Below are positions 1 through 6,720 of a DNA stretch of 7,424 bases, in pieces. The position numbers and the translations under genes are program-made. Under the pieces are notes generated by a model, which was not told the DNA's origin, did not search any database, and was given only the letters and a program-made list of their open reading frames with translations. The stretch is taken from the NCBI GenBank assembly GCA_031257215.1, contig JAIRPC010000048.1:1-7424 (forward strand), written 5' to 3'. Each line of letters starts with the position of its first letter. Positions within the stretch are counted from its first letter, which is position 1. Origin of the DNA: Eubacteriales Family XIII. Incertae Sedis bacterium (GTDB lineage Bacteria; Bacillota; Clostridia; Peptostreptococcales; Anaerovoracaceae).

Positions 1-1
1 G

Positions 2-328
2 TCCGCACCCACCACCGTGTGCGAGGTGAGGGACGGCTTCATACGCTCTTTCGAGCTTAACCCTGAAAGCCTGGGGCTGAGGCTCCATGACAGGTCACAG
101 CTCGTGGGCGGCACCCCCCGAGAAAACGCGGAAATAACCCGCGCTGTCCTGTCGGGCGAGCAGGGGGCGCGGCGCGACGCGGTTCTGCTGAACGCCGCCG
201 CCGCCATTCATATCGGCAAGCCCGAGATCAGCGTGGAAGACGGGATCGCCATTGCCGCCGACATGATAGACAGCGGCAAAGCCACGGTACAGCTCGAAAG
301 GTTTGCGGAGCTGTCCAATGGGGCTTAG
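2..328 (+). CDS. trpD: Anthranilate phosphoribosyltransferase, C-terminal part (5' end outside window)
   Basis: TrpD joins anthranilate to PRPP to give phosphoribosyl-anthranilate, the second committed step of tryptophan synthesis, in the cytoplasm. The reading frame is open from base 2 and gives 108 residues before the TAG at 326-328, about the last third of a protein that is normally near 340 residues. Visible family features are the PTTVCEVRDG stretch at the start, then PESLGL, the VLSGEQGARRDAVLLNAAAA segment, and the closing AADMIDSGKA helix typical of the C-terminal alpha/beta domain. The PRPP-binding glycine loop and metal-binding residues lie in the missing part and cannot be checked. 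It is followed 36 nt later by trpC in the same direction, which supports the assignment. The match to the family is clear by eye; only the extent of the gene is unknown. Confidence 0.93.
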   Translation, partial: SAPTTVCEVRDGFIRSFELNPESLGLRLHDRSQLVGGTPRENAEITRAVLSGEQGARRDAVLLNAAAAIHIGKPEISVEDGIAIAADMIDSGKATVQLERFAELSNGA

Positions 329-353
329 TTAGTTATTGGATGATATATAGGAT

Positions 354-358
354 GGGAG
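354..358 (+). promoter_or_regulatory. Ribosome binding site of trpC
   Basis: GGGAG lies 6 nt before the ATG at 365. It sits in an AT-richer 36-nt spacer after trpD and supports 365 as the trpC start. No promoter consensus is convincing in this spacer, so trpC is most likely read from the upstream operon promoter. Confidence 0.6.
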
Positions 359-364
359 CAATTT

Positions 365-1249
365 ATGGACAGACGGGGATATAACGGCGGGACGATACTC
401 GGCGAGCTTGCGGAAGCGGCGCGGGCACGCTGTGCCGACGCCAGACGCGCCCTGCCCTATGAGCTTGTCCGCGAGCGTGCGGAGCAGGCGGCGGCGAGAC
501 AGGGCGAAGCGCGGTTTCTTTTTGAAAAGGCGTTTCGGGGAGATGGGCTGTCGTTCATCTGCGAGGTCAAGAAGGCATCGCCGTCGAAAGGCATTATCGC
601 GGAGGATTTTCCGTACCTCGATATCGCCCAGGAATACGAGGCGGCGGGCGCGTCCGCCATATCGGTGCTGACCGAGCCGACGCGGTTTCTCGGCTCGGAC
701 AAGCACCTCGCGGACATAGCGGAAAGCGTACGGATACCCGTGCTGCGAAAGGACTTCACGGTGGACTCCTATCAGATATTCGAAGCGAAGGCCTTGGGGG
801 CATCGGCGGTACTGCTCATATGCGCCCTGCTCTCACGCAGCGAGCTGGACGAATACCTGTCCATCTGCCGCGGCCTTGGGATGTCCGCCCTGGTGGAAGC
901 CCATGACGAGGGCGAGATAGAAACCGCCCTCAATGCCGGCGCCCGCATTATAGGCGTCAACAACCGCAACCTTGCCACGTTCGACGTGGACGCGGGGCTA
1001 AGCGCGAGGCTGCGCAGGCTTGTCCCGCCTGATGTCCTCTTCGTCGCGGAGTCGGGCGTGAAAAGCCGCGCCGATGTAGCCAGGCTGGAAGCGGCAGGCG
1101 CGGATGCCGTGCTAGTGGGCGAGGCGCTGATGCGCTCCGCGGACAAAGACGGGATGCTTGCCTATCTGTCCGGCCGCGCGGAGCTGATGCCAGGCGCGGG
1201 GGCCAAGGAGAATGTGGGCGCCGATGAGGTGATGGGCAAAAATGACTAA
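365..1249 (+). CDS. trpC: Indole-3-glycerol phosphate synthase
   Basis: TrpC closes the indole ring: it decarboxylates and cyclises carboxyphenylamino-deoxyribulose phosphate to indole-3-glycerol phosphate, the substrate of TrpA. The 294-residue protein shows the whole (beta/alpha)8 signature. CEVKKASPSKG (66-76) carries E67 and K69, VLRKDF (126-131) carries the likely general acid K129, ALVEAHD carries E178, GVNNRNL (197-203) follows, then the phosphate-binding ESG at 229-231 and VLVGEALM (249-256). The equivalents of the known catalytic residues are all present. The start is set by GGGAG 6 nt upstream. At 294 residues it is longer than the usual 255-270; the excess is largely a polar, Gly/Ala-rich tail after about residue 270 that does not look like barrel structure. 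The end overlaps the trpF start by 8 nt. The protein contains no tryptophan. Confidence 0.96.
   Translation: MDRRGYNGGTILGELAEAARARCADARRALPYELVRERAEQAAARQGEARFLFEKAFRGDGLSFICEVKKASPSKGIIAEDFPYLDIAQEYEAAGASAISVLTEPTRFLGSDKHLADIAESVRIPVLRKDFTVDSYQIFEAKALGASAVLLICALLSRSELDEYLSICRGLGMSALVEAHDEGEIETALNAGARIIGVNNRNLATFDVDAGLSARLRRLVPPDVLFVAESGVKSRADVARLEAAGADAVLVGEALMRSADKDGMLAYLSGRAELMPGAGAKENVGADEVMGKND
1226..1233 (+). promoter_or_regulatory. Ribosome binding site of trpF inside trpC
   Basis: GAGGTGAT is an eight-base match to the extended Shine-Dalgarno sequence complementary to the 3' end of 16S rRNA. It lies within the last codons of trpC and ends 8 nt before the trpF ATG at 1242. It gives trpF its own strong ribosome entry besides the coupling implied by the 8-nt gene overlap. 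Confidence 0.6.
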
Positions 1250-1907
1250 AATTAAAATATGTGGAATAACGCGCATGGAGGATGTGGCATATATAAATGA
1301 AGCGATGCCGGATTTCGCGGGCTTTGTGTTTGTGCCTGAAAGCAGAAGATACATAGCCCCCCACAGCGCGAGGCAGCTGCGCGGCATTATGGACGGCGCG
1401 ATAATCTCCGTGGGGGTATTCAGGGATGCCGACCCTCGGCTTATCGAGGGGCTGGCGGGCGACGGGACTATCGGCGCGATCCAGCTTCATGGCGCGGAGA
1501 GCGATGGGTATATCGCTAGTCTGCGGGGACGGCTGGACAGCCTATCCGAAAAGCATATCCCCATCATCAGGGCCGTTCGGGTATCGGGCGCGGATTCGTT
1601 CGCCCGCCCTAGCGGCGCGGGCGCGGCGGACATCCTGCTGTACGACAACGGAAGCGGCGGCACGGGAAAGTCCTTCGGCATAGAGCTGCTCGACGCGGCG
1701 CGGACGGCGGGAAAGCTCCCTGACCTACCGTTCTTTCTCGCGGGCGGTATAGGCGAGGGGAATATAGGCGAGGCGGCCAGGCGAAGACCCTACGGCATCG
1801 ACGTTAGCAGCGGTGCCGAGAGCGGCGGGGCCAAGGACAGAGAAAAAATACTCGCGCTCGTAAATGCGGTGCGCGACATGGACAACAATTTATCGGCGCG
1901 GCAATAA
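1242..1907 (+). CDS. trpF: Phosphoribosylanthranilate isomerase
   Basis: TrpF carries out the Amadori rearrangement of phosphoribosyl-anthranilate to the deoxyribulose phosphate used by TrpC. The 221 residues form a compact (beta/alpha)8 barrel. Visible motifs are KICGIT at the N-terminus with catalytic C7, FAGFVF then SRRYI, SVGVF, IQLHG (80-84), LLYD with catalytic D135, the GGTGKSF loop (139-145), the phosphate-binding AGGI (167-170), and GIDVSSGAE (185-193). Both general acid/base residues of the family (Cys and Asp) are present and the length is typical. The start codon overlaps the end of trpC by 8 nt and has a strong ribosome binding site inside trpC. The protein has no tryptophan. TrpF is a free-standing gene here, not fused to trpC as in Escherichia coli. 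Confidence 0.96.
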   Translation: MTKIKICGITRMEDVAYINEAMPDFAGFVFVPESRRYIAPHSARQLRGIMDGAIISVGVFRDADPRLIEGLAGDGTIGAIQLHGAESDGYIASLRGRLDSLSEKHIPIIRAVRVSGADSFARPSGAGAADILLYDNGSGGTGKSFGIELLDAARTAGKLPDLPFFLAGGIGEGNIGEAARRRPYGIDVSSGAESGGAKDREKILALVNAVRDMDNNLSARQ

Positions 1908-1914
1908 TTTGGAC

Positions 1915-1920
1915 GGAGGG
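1915..1920 (+). promoter_or_regulatory. Strong Shine-Dalgarno sequence before a 7-codon frame
   Basis: GGAGGG lies just after the trpF stop. Its spacing suits the ATG at 1925 (5 nt after GGAGG), not the trpB ATG at 1945, which is 25 nt away. It therefore appears to serve the small frame at 1925-1948 and may load ribosomes that go on to trpB. Confidence 0.5.
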
Positions 1921-1924
1921 CATT

Positions 1925-1948
1925 ATGAAACGAGGTACAGGGTTATGA
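1925..1948 (+). CDS. Possible 7-residue coupling peptide frame upstream of trpB
   Basis: ATG at 1925, 5 nt after a GGAGG core, opens a frame of seven codons (MKRGTGL) that ends in TGA at 1946-1948. The TGA overlaps the trpB ATG at 1945-1947 as ATGA, the standard arrangement for translational re-initiation. It contains no Trp codon, so it is not a classical attenuation leader. It could be a ribosome-loading frame for trpB, or a chance result of the spacer sequence. No known family can be recognised in seven residues. Confidence 0.3.
   Translation: MKRGTGL
1932..1936 (+). promoter_or_regulatory. Ribosome binding site of trpB
   Basis: GAGGT lies 8 nt before the ATG at 1945. It supports 1945 as the trpB start in place of the in-frame ATG at 1864, which lies inside trpF and has no ribosome binding site at proper distance. 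Confidence 0.5.
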
Positions 1949-3114
1949 CGAAAGGAAGATACGGGCAGTACGGCGGCAGGTTCGTGCCGGAGACGCTCAT
2001 GTCCGCAATAATCGAGCTTGAAGAAGCCTATGAAAGGCTGAAAGGCGACAGCCTGTTTGCGGCGGAGCTTGACGATTTGCTCGCGAACTACGCGGGCAGG
2101 CCGTCCCTGTTATATTACGCAAGGAAGATGAGCGACGACCTCGGCGGGGCGCGCGTCTATCTGAAAAGGGAGGATCTGAACCACACGGGGTCGCACAAGA
2201 TAAACAATGTGCTGGGGCAGACGCTGCTTGCGAAAAAAATGGGCAAGACGAGGATCATAGCGGAAACGGGCGCGGGGCAGCACGGCGTCGCGGCGGCCAC
2301 CGCGGCGGCGCTGATGGATATGGAATGCGAGATATTCATGGGCGAGGAGGACACCGAGCGGCAGGCGCTGAACGTGTACCGCATGGAGCTGCTTGGCGCG
2401 CGCGTCAACGCCGTGAAAACGGGGACGCGAACTCTGAAAGACGCTGTGAACGCCGCTATGGGAGAGTGGTCGGCGCGTATGAAAGACACGCATTACGCGC
2501 TTGGCTCTGTTATGGGACCCCACCCTTTCCCAATGATCGTGAGGGATTTCCAGGCGGTGATCGGGCGGGAAATAAAAACGCAGATGCTGGCGCTCACAGG
2601 GAGGCTGCCAGACGCGGTGATAGCCTGCGTCGGCGGCGGCAGCAACGCTATCGGAACGTTCTATGATTTCATAGGAGATGAGGGAGTGGAGCTGATCGGC
2701 TGTGAGGCGGCCGGCGAGGGCGCGGACACCTCGCGCACAGCGGCGACCATGGCGACTGGCTCCGTGGGCGTGTTCCACGGCATGAAGTCATTGTTCTGCC
2801 AGGACGAGCATGGGCAGATCGCGCCCGTCCATTCGATAAGCGCGGGGCTGGACTACCCTGGCGTGGGGCCCGAGCACGCGTGGCTCTGCGGGACAGGCAG
2901 GGCCAGATACGTGCCTGTTACGGACGCCGAGGCGGTGGACGCGTTTGAATACCTTTCCCGCATGGAGGGCATCATACCGGCGGTCGAGAGCGCACACGCG
3001 ATAGCCTACGCGATAAAGGCGGCGCCTGGCATGAAAAAGGACAACGCAATAGTAGTCACGCTATCGGGGCGCGGCGACAAGGACGTAGCGCAGATGGCGC
3101 AGTACAGGAGATAA
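1945..3114 (+). CDS. trpB: Tryptophan synthase beta chain
   Basis: TrpB condenses indole with serine to tryptophan using pyridoxal phosphate, as the beta subunit of the alpha2-beta2 complex. With the start at 1945 the protein has 389 residues, the usual length, and begins MTKGRYGQYGGRFVPETL as in the family. An ATG at 1864 would add 27 unrelated residues read from inside trpF. HTGSHKINN carries the PLP lysine K85, ETGAGQHG carries catalytic E107, the phosphate-binding GGGSNAIG spans 230-237, the VESAHA segment has E348, and the closing LSGRGDKD has S374. The communication (COMM) domain region at about 100-185 is well preserved (MECEIFMG, ERQALNVYRMELLGA), so coupling to TrpA is expected. This is the standard TrpB1 type, not the TrpB2 type. 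It lies 37 nt after trpF and 6 nt before trpA. Confidence 0.97.
   Translation: MTKGRYGQYGGRFVPETLMSAIIELEEAYERLKGDSLFAAELDDLLANYAGRPSLLYYARKMSDDLGGARVYLKREDLNHTGSHKINNVLGQTLLAKKMGKTRIIAETGAGQHGVAAATAAALMDMECEIFMGEEDTERQALNVYRMELLGARVNAVKTGTRTLKDAVNAAMGEWSARMKDTHYALGSVMGPHPFPMIVRDFQAVIGREIKTQMLALTGRLPDAVIACVGGGSNAIGTFYDFIGDEGVELIGCEAAGEGADTSRTAATMATGSVGVFHGMKSLFCQDEHGQIAPVHSISAGLDYPGVGPEHAWLCGTGRARYVPVTDAEAVDAFEYLSRMEGIIPAVESAHAIAYAIKAAPGMKKDNAIVVTLSGRGDKDVAQMAQYRR
3106..3110 (+). promoter_or_regulatory. Ribosome binding site of trpA at the end of trpB
   Basis: AGGAG lies in the last sense codons of trpB and 10 nt before the trpA ATG at 3121. Together with the 6-nt gap between the genes it fits coupled, near-equimolar translation of the two synthase subunits. 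Confidence 0.6.
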
Positions 3115-3120
3115 ATTGTT

Positions 3121-3897
3121 ATGGGAAGAATAGCGGATGCATTCGGGCAGGGCCACAAGGCATTGATCGGGTTTGTTACGGGCGGCGATCCCGACCTCGG
3201 CATGACGGAGCGCTTCGTTCTGGCAATGGCCGAGGAGGGCGTGGATCTGGTGGAGATAGGCGTGCCGTTTTCGGATCCGATCGCGGAGGGCGAGGTGATA
3301 CGCGCGGCGAGCGAGCGGGCACTTTCGTCAGGAACGACGCTCGACGGCCTGTTTGGCATAACGGAGAGGCTGCGCGAAAAAACGGACGTGCCGATAGTAT
3401 TCATGACGTATTTCAACCCCGTATACAAATACGGCGTAGAGCGTTTTTCCATGCGCTGTGACAGGGCGGGCGTTGACGGCGTGATCATCCCGGATCTGCC
3501 GTGGGAGGAGCGCGGCGAATTCATGGAGGCGCGGGGCGACAAAGCGCGGGTAGAGCTTATCTCGCTGGTTTCCCCAACGTCCGCCGCGCGCGCCGAGGAC
3601 ATAGGGCGCGGTGCGGAGGGCTTCCTCTACTGCGTTTCAAGCCTGGGCGTAACGGGCATGAGGCGGGATATCGGCACGGGCATAGCCGACGTCATCAGGA
3701 CGGTGAAGTCGGCGACAGACATCCCCTGCGCCATAGGCTTCGGGATATCGTCGCCTGGCCAGGCAAGGGCAATGGCGGAGCTGGCAGACGGTGTAATCGT
3801 AGGCAGCGCCCTAGTCCGCATCATAGCGGAGCAAGGCAGGGAAAGCGAAAAACCGCTCCGAGAATTCGTCAGGTCATTGCGCGCGGCTGTGGTGTGA
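3121..3897 (+). CDS. trpA: Tryptophan synthase alpha chain
   Basis: TrpA cleaves indole-3-glycerol phosphate to glyceraldehyde-3-phosphate and indole, which is channelled to TrpB. The 258 residues have the family's usual length and barrel motifs: IGFVTGGDPD (16-25), VEIGVPFSDP (44-53) with catalytic E45, FMTYFNPVYKYG (94-105), GVIIPDLPWEE, the loop-6 segment SSLGVTG with T178, GFGIS (207-211) and DGVIVGSALV (223-232). One deviation stands out. The classical loop-2 motif ADGP, whose Asp is the second catalytic acid (D60 in the enteric enzyme), reads AEGE here, so residue 56 is Glu and the following Pro is also Glu. Everything else is well kept, so the protein is probably active. It starts 6 nt after trpB with AGGAG upstream and is the last gene of the operon. 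Confidence 0.96.
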   Translation: MGRIADAFGQGHKALIGFVTGGDPDLGMTERFVLAMAEEGVDLVEIGVPFSDPIAEGEVIRAASERALSSGTTLDGLFGITERLREKTDVPIVFMTYFNPVYKYGVERFSMRCDRAGVDGVIIPDLPWEERGEFMEARGDKARVELISLVSPTSAARAEDIGRGAEGFLYCVSSLGVTGMRRDIGTGIADVIRTVKSATDIPCAIGFGISSPGQARAMAELADGVIVGSALVRIIAEQGRESEKPLREFVRSLRAAVV

Positions 3898-3939
3898 TGG
3901 AGCACAGGGGCTTGTGGATTTGCTGACCAGCCGCCTGGC
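3898..3939. other. Convergent intergenic junction between trpA and the helicase gene
   Basis: This 42-nt spacer lies between the trpA stop and the stop of the opposing helicase gene. It holds only weak pairing (CACA/TGTG at about 3903-3916, and CCAG/CTGG at 3927-3938), with no T-run on either strand. No convincing intrinsic terminator is present, so the two transcripts may read into each other or end by another mechanism. Confidence 0.6.
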
Positions 3940-6669
3940 CTAGACGACTTTCATCAGCTGTTTGATATAGGCGTTGTTTATGTTGACATATGAGAGCTGG
4001 CGGCATTTTCGCAGTATCGGGTAGCCTTTTTTGCTGCGCGTGAAAATGGCTTTGTAGCGGCGGTCGTAGCTTTTCAGGCGGCGTTCCAGCGTCAACGCTG
4101 TCGCCTTGTTAGCTACGAATGAGGGGCAGGCGAAGCCGCGCGTGTAGTTAAGCTTTTTTATGAACGAGAACCTGGGCACGAGCACATAGCGCGGATTGTC
4201 TATGGGGCTGAACAGCTCCGATATAGCCTCGCCGAACAAATGCTTTTCGCGCACGGTAGCATTGCGCAGGGCACAGCTGATGACTGTGCCGTCGCCGCTT
4301 CGAGTGAATTCGATCGCTGCCCCCTGGGAGCGGATTTGCCCGACATCTTTCAGTGTGGCAAGCACTGCGGCGGCTATCTTCTTCATGCTCCTGTATGGTG
4401 ACAGCGCTTTCACGATGCCGTTAACAAGCATGCCGAGGATAACAGCAAGCGCTAGCGCCACGCCGAGCAGCGCGGCGGCGGTTCCTGTGGGCGACGCGCC
4501 GGCGCCTAGAAGCTCCCCGCCAGCGAATACCTGTTGAAGAAATATAGGCACGGCGACACAGATAATTGCGGCAACAAGTATGTTGACAAATATAGCCGGC
4601 CTTGGCAGGGCGTCCTTTGGCAGGGAGCATTCATGCACCACCTCCGGATTTCGGGAATTATCCAGGCATTGCGCCCATCGCCCGGCCATAGCGGAGCGGT
4701 TTGCCGCGCGCTCGATCATATTGTCGTTGATGCGCCGAATCCCGCGTTCATCGTAGGGCGGTCTTATGATGCTGACGCGCCTTATGCCGTTTGTTATTTC
4801 ATTCGCGTTATATGCGGGGCCAAAGAAGCACTCGAAGCGCCGCTTTACCGTTTGGTAGTCCATTCCGGGAGCGTCCTCATGCGGGCCCGCGCCATCCATA
4901 ACCTGTATATTGCCATCCTGCGCGTCTGGAACCAAGATCTCAGCCCTCGGCAAACTTTGAGAGTTATTCCTTAAAAATCCAAGAGGCTTCATGGGCGGCT
5001 CCACGGAAACCAGGTGCCAGATGTTCGCGGTCTTGTCTGGCACATTCGGGTCTATCCTGATGGCGCGCCCGCGCATTTGGTTCGACAGCACATAGCTCCC
5101 GACAAAGCTGGCCATTATGAGGCTGTTGATGCAGGGGGAATCCCACCCCTCCCCTAGCAGAGCCTTGGTGCCGACTATGGCCTGCACATCCCCGCGCTGA
5201 AAGGCGGCGGTGACCACGGCTATCTTGTCGCGGTTGCTCCCGGCAAAGCTGACGAGCTCATATCCGGCATTCGGCAAGGCGCGGCTGTTATATGTTACGC
5301 CCAATTCGTGCGCGGCCCTGCCCAGCCCATCCATCGCACCAGACGGCCATACGATAAGGGAGCCGGACACCAGGGCTATGCGGGCGGAGGGCGGCAAGGC
5401 GCGCCTGACCACTTCGAAGATGGGCGTGGTGCCCATGGCATCTATGGGCTTGTCCGTGCCTATGCTGTCAAGATATTCGGCGCGGATATAATCGGTCAGC
5501 ACAAGCAGCCTAAGGCTCTCGCCAAGGCTGTCGTATTCCTCCCGCGCTATGCTCGCAATGCTATTCAGCTTGCCAAGCGAGGACACCAAGGCTTTCTCGA
5601 TGTTCTTGTTATAGGCAAAGGCGATCTTGCCGCGATGCATCAGGTGCAGGCTTTTTGCGGTGTCGCGCACTCTGCCGACCAGCTCTTCACCGAATATCTC
5701 TGGCTCGCCAAGCAACAGGTTGAGGGCGGCCTGCGCGGATTCCAGATCCAGCTTCGGCAACCGCCTGCCAAGGGTGAGCTGTCTGGTAATATCCTTTCGC
5801 AGTTCGACGCCGCAGTTGTCCATCAGCGAAAACAGCGCGAGAAATTCGGATGCCCGCGCGTACAGCTTTTCATTGGCAGGCTCGCGCGTGCTCGGATCTG
5901 CATGGCCGGACAAGGCATCCGCCAGCTTCTGGTATGACTGTTCGAGCAGGCGCTGCTCGGCAAGTGCGCCTATGCACTCCGAGATTCTAGACTGGTGCTC
6001 CGCTATTATGCCGCGCTCATCCTGAGTGGGGTAGTTAAAATATACGTAGTCCTGGTGCGGGCAGAGCGACCCCTGCGCTACGAGCTCCGGAACGAATATT
6101 TCCTCGTCTATCTCCCCGCAGACGGAGATATAGCGCTTCCACTCGGCGTGCTGGCTATCGTATGGAGGGGTGGCGGTCAGGGCAATAACCGTGATATCCG
6201 CAGGCAGCTTGGAGATAAAATCTTCAAGGGCGCGCTGCCACTCCTGTTTTAGGTGGTGCGCCTCGTAGAGACAGACCGTCTTTATGCCGCTCTCGCCGAT
6301 AAAGCCGAGCATGTCGCCGCCACGAGCGTGCATGGAGTGCAAGGCTTGGTATGTTATCGATGTAATGATCCGTGGTTCGTTCAGGTCGTTTGAGATATAG
6401 TCCTGCTCACATCCGCCATCTGGCATGAACATCTCAGAAAAACGCTCCCCCCATTGCTGGCATATGACGATCGTGGGCGACAGCACGAGCGTGGGCTTCC
6501 CGAGCCGCCTGACAAGCTCCAAGCCAAGAACCGTCTTTCCGCTGCCGGGAGCCGCGACGATATGGATCCTGTGGTCTTCAAGATGGCGGCCAACGTTGTC
6601 CAGGATCTTTTGCTGATAGCTGCGGAAACTGCCCTTGAAGCTTATGCCATTGTAGTCCTTCACGCGCAT
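3940..6669 (-). CDS. Membrane-anchored superfamily 2 DEAD/DEAH-type helicase with altered Walker B (YEAH)
   Basis: A 909-residue protein with two RecA-like domains of a superfamily 2 helicase. In order: a Q-like motif FRSYQQKIL (15-23), Walker A AAPGSGKT (39-46, K45), motif Ia LVLSPT (61-66), motif Ib ITSITYQAL, motif II at 134-138, motif III TATPP (165-169), a mainly helical insert at about 215-385, motif IV region LLVLTDYI (388-395), motif V GTKALLGEGWDSP (500-512) and motif VI QMRGRAIR (531-538, R535 and R538). Motif II reads LYEAHHL, so the metal-coordinating Asp is Tyr at residue 135. Two hydrophobic segments follow at about 693-715 and 731-756, flanked by basic residues, and would put both ends in the cytoplasm. 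A C-terminal region of about 150 residues ends in a basic stretch (IFTRSKKGYPILRKCRQL). The start at 6669 has a weak site 12 nt upstream. The substrate is unknown; roles in nucleic-acid remodelling or phage defence are possible but unproven. It follows pth by 51 nt on the same strand. Confidence 0.85.
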   Translation of the reverse strand: MRVKDYNGISFKGSFRSYQQKILDNVGRHLEDHRIHIVAAPGSGKTVLGLELVRRLGKPTLVLSPTIVICQQWGERFSEMFMPDGGCEQDYISNDLNEPRIITSITYQALHSMHARGGDMLGFIGESGIKTVCLYEAHHLKQEWQRALEDFISKLPADITVIALTATPPYDSQHAEWKRYISVCGEIDEEIFVPELVAQGSLCPHQDYVYFNYPTQDERGIIAEHQSRISECIGALAEQRLLEQSYQKLADALSGHADPSTREPANEKLYARASEFLALFSLMDNCGVELRKDITRQLTLGRRLPKLDLESAQAALNLLLGEPEIFGEELVGRVRDTAKSLHLMHRGKIAFAYNKNIEKALVSSLGKLNSIASIAREEYDSLGESLRLLVLTDYIRAEYLDSIGTDKPIDAMGTTPIFEVVRRALPPSARIALVSGSLIVWPSGAMDGLGRAAHELGVTYNSRALPNAGYELVSFAGSNRDKIAVVTAAFQRGDVQAIVGTKALLGEGWDSPCINSLIMASFVGSYVLSNQMRGRAIRIDPNVPDKTANIWHLVSVEPPMKPLGFLRNNSQSLPRAEILVPDAQDGNIQVMDGAGPHEDAPGMDYQTVKRRFECFFGPAYNANEITNGIRRVSIIRPPYDERGIRRINDNMIERAANRSAMAGRWAQCLDNSRNPEVVHECSLPKDALPRPAIFVNILVAAIICVAVPIFLQQVFAGGELLGAGASPTGTAAALLGVALALAVILGMLVNGIVKALSPYRSMKKIAAAVLATLKDVGQIRSQGAAIEFTRSGDGTVISCALRNATVREKHLFGEAISELFSPIDNPRYVLVPRFSFIKKLNYTRGFACPSFVANKATALTLERRLKSYDRRYKAIFTRSKKGYPILRKCRQLSYVNINNAYIKQLMKVV

Positions 6670-6681
6670 GGGTTTGACTGA

Positions 6682-6687
6682 TCCCTC
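6682..6687 (-). promoter_or_regulatory. Possible ribosome binding site of the helicase gene
   Basis: GAGGGA on the - strand lies 12 nt before the ATG at 6669, a longer spacing than usual. No in-frame alternative start with a better site was seen, and the N-terminal sequence just after 6669 runs directly into the Q-like motif, so the start is accepted. Confidence 0.35.
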
Positions 6688-6720
6688 ATGGGTACACTGT
6701 TCGCGAAACGGATGTCCGGC

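Noticed and set aside
329..364. AT-rich spacer between trpD and trpC, considered as an internal promoter
   Set aside because: A TATAT-like element is present, but no -35 element at proper spacing; the tight gene order points to read-through from upstream.
1864..1944. Longer trpB start at ATG 1864
   Set aside because: It would add 27 residues unlike any TrpB, starts inside trpF, and lacks a ribosome binding site; the family-like N-terminus begins at 1945.
2110..2778. 222-residue open frame on the - strand inside trpB
   Set aside because: The opposing trpB frame is well conserved throughout; the antisense product is His/Arg-rich with no family features.
3927..3938. CCAG-CCGC-CTGG hairpin after trpA, considered as a terminator
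   Set aside because: The stem is only four base pairs, with no T-run on either strand.
5308..5937. 209-residue open frame on the + strand inside the helicase gene
   Set aside because: It is the antisense shadow of the helicase in GC-rich DNA, with low-complexity Gly/Arg/Gln composition, no ribosome binding site and no recognisable motif.
6700..6718. Palindrome TTCGCGAA and small inverted repeat CGGA-TG-TCCG between pth and the helicase gene, considered as an operator or terminator
   Set aside because: The stems are very short, there is no T-run, and the palindrome does not match the Gram-positive LexA (DinR) box pattern.
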